The notes under the pieces were generated by a model. The model had not been told where the DNA came from. It saw nothing but the letters and a program-made list of their open reading frames with translations, and made no database searches. A stretch of DNA of 64,000 bases. It comes from JAHBNG01 sp039028975. GTDB taxonomy: Bacteria; Chloroflexota; Anaerolineae; Caldilineales; Caldilineaceae. Positions 63,214 through 64,000 of this stretch are shown here, one piece after another; within the stretch, counting starts at the first letter, position 1, and every line of letters starts with the position of its first letter. The translations under genes and the position numbers were made by a program. The stretch spans positions 67,673 to 131,672 of the forward strand of contig JBCCHB010000020.1 in assembly GCA_039028975.1 (NCBI GenBank). The letters are read 5' to 3'.

Positions 63214-64000
63214 TTAAACCGCAGCTAATCCTTTCTGCAGCGGCGTTTCCCTCAATCGCTGCCCGGTTGCGTCAAAGACCGCGTTGGCAATGGCGGGCGC
63301 AATTGGCCCAATCGGCGGCTCGCCAATACCAGAAATCTTCTCTGAACCTTCCAGCAAAATCACGTTGATTTCAGGGGGTGAATCCAGGAGCATGGCCATG
63401 GGGTATTTGTGATAGTTGGATGCATTGAATTGACTATTTTCCACGACAGTCTCTTCGTAGATCGATGCACTCAGCCCCATCATGATGCAGCCTTCTACCT
63501 GTTGGCGGATGCCGTCTGGGTTGACAACGATGCCCGGATCGGTGACGTGGGTCACCTTTTGGACCTTGATCTGGTCGTCGACCACGGCGACCTCGATCAC
63601 TGCGGCACAAACGGTCGCACGGTCGTCGATAATGGCCACACCGCGACCGACACTCTCGGGTGTTGGCTCATCCCAGCCGCTCTCTTCCCGCACGCGGATT
63701 AGCGCTTCGCGATAGCGCCTGCTCTGCTCTTCAACGCCATCGAGATGAGCCAGCCGGAAATCGATGGGATCCTGTCCCGCCGCATGGGCCACTTCATCGA
63801 TAAAGCTTTCGATGGCAAACCCATTGGGGTACATACCAACGCCCCGCCAAATACCAAGGGTAAAGGGCAGATCGATATGCCACATGTTGGTCTCTCGGTT
63901 CTCAAAATCGTACATAAAGGTGGCACCGTGAGAAGCAGACATCAGATCGGCACCGAGAAAACCGTGCAAAAACTCGCCCATGGGCAACATCTCGGCCAGA
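63214..64000 (-). CDS. Molybdenum hydroxylase large subunit, IorB-like (5' part outside window)
   Basis: The frame continues to the right edge, so the visible part is only the C-terminal 262 residues or so. WRGVGMYPNGFAIESFIDEV matches the cofactor-binding RGxG region, GIVVNPDGIRQQVEGCIMMG, and the catalytic Glu in SGIGEPPIGPIAPAIANAVF then DATGQRLRETPL. These are closest to isoquinoline 1-oxidoreductase beta subunits. It would hydroxylate an N-heterocycle or oxidise an aldehyde, with Fe-S partner genes expected to the right. Confidence 0.88.
   Translation of the reverse strand, partial: LAEMLPMGEFLHGFLGADLMSASHGATFMYDFENRETNMWHIDLPFTLGIWRGVGMYPNGFAIESFIDEVAHAAGQDPIDFRLAHLDGVEEQSRRYREALIRVREESGWDEPTPESVGRGVAIIDDRATVCAAVIEVAVVDDQIKVQKVTHVTDPGIVVNPDGIRQQVEGCIMMGLSASIYEETVVENSQFNASNYHKYPMAMLLDSPPEINVILLEGSEKISGIGEPPIGPIAPAIANAVFDATGQRLRETPLQKGLAAV

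Noticed and set aside
1..64000. tRNA, rRNA or known riboswitches
   Set aside because: I looked for tRNA arm patterns and conserved leader motifs and found none convincing. A tRNAscan/Rfam run would be decisive.

Overview
The window is bacterial, gene-dense in most parts, with moderate base composition and no rRNA, tRNA or CRISPR that I can see. There is no decisive phylogenetic marker. The mix (signal peptidase I, MurJ, large GH3-like surface protein, CaiB/BaiF and beta-oxidation genes, MttB-family methyltransferase, many AraC/SDR genes) fits a heterotrophic, metabolically versatile environmental bacterium, possibly Chloroflexota. That assignment is inference only.

Region by region: 0-20 kb is mostly housekeeping and cell envelope. 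It holds a GalU-like nucleotidyltransferase, a 1151-residue GHMP-kinase/UDP-sugar pyrophosphorylase fusion, a sigma factor, a Nudix hydrolase, an AI-2E-type permease fused to a HAD phosphatase, signal peptidase I, a GH3-like membrane-anchored protein, phosphatidylcholine synthase, thioredoxin reductase, MurJ and an OmpR-type response regulator. 20-29 kb is a catabolic/transport cluster on the minus strand (amidohydrolase, double-ATPase ABC protein, sulfatase, two Dpp/Opp-type permeases). It is interrupted by a plus-strand nucleotidyltransferase gene pair. 29-37 kb is a fatty-acid/acyl-CoA cluster (FadB-like, thiolase, class III CoA-transferase, acyl-CoA dehydrogenase, saccharopine-dehydrogenase-like reductase) with a Phd/PIN toxin-antitoxin pair between the last genes. 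37-44 kb carries an MttB-family methyltransferase and a DgcA-like flavoenzyme (probable quaternary-amine demethylation), a cupin and a DUF1295 membrane enzyme. 44-64 kb is an accessory region of AraC regulators, short-chain dehydrogenases and xanthine-dehydrogenase-family enzymes, a PIN/RHH pair, and at least eight gene relics.

The most interesting signals are small and non-coding. A family of five roughly 85-bp inverted-repeat elements with TA-type ends (15.1, 15.2, 18.7, 20.4 and 26.8 kb) behaves like a MITE. One copy sits inside the nucleotidyltransferase gene, and removing it at its TA borders restores an intact 183-codon frame. Another copy lies inside a probable transcription terminator. 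A second inverted-repeat family has two copies (17.0 and 22.4 kb). Three unrelated 15-bp tandem repeats occur, two of them in coding sequence. Two divergent SDR-AraC loci (48.7 and 58.6 kb) share a 14-base intergenic motif that may be the regulator's operator, and a 3' flank that is more conserved than the coding sequence beside it.
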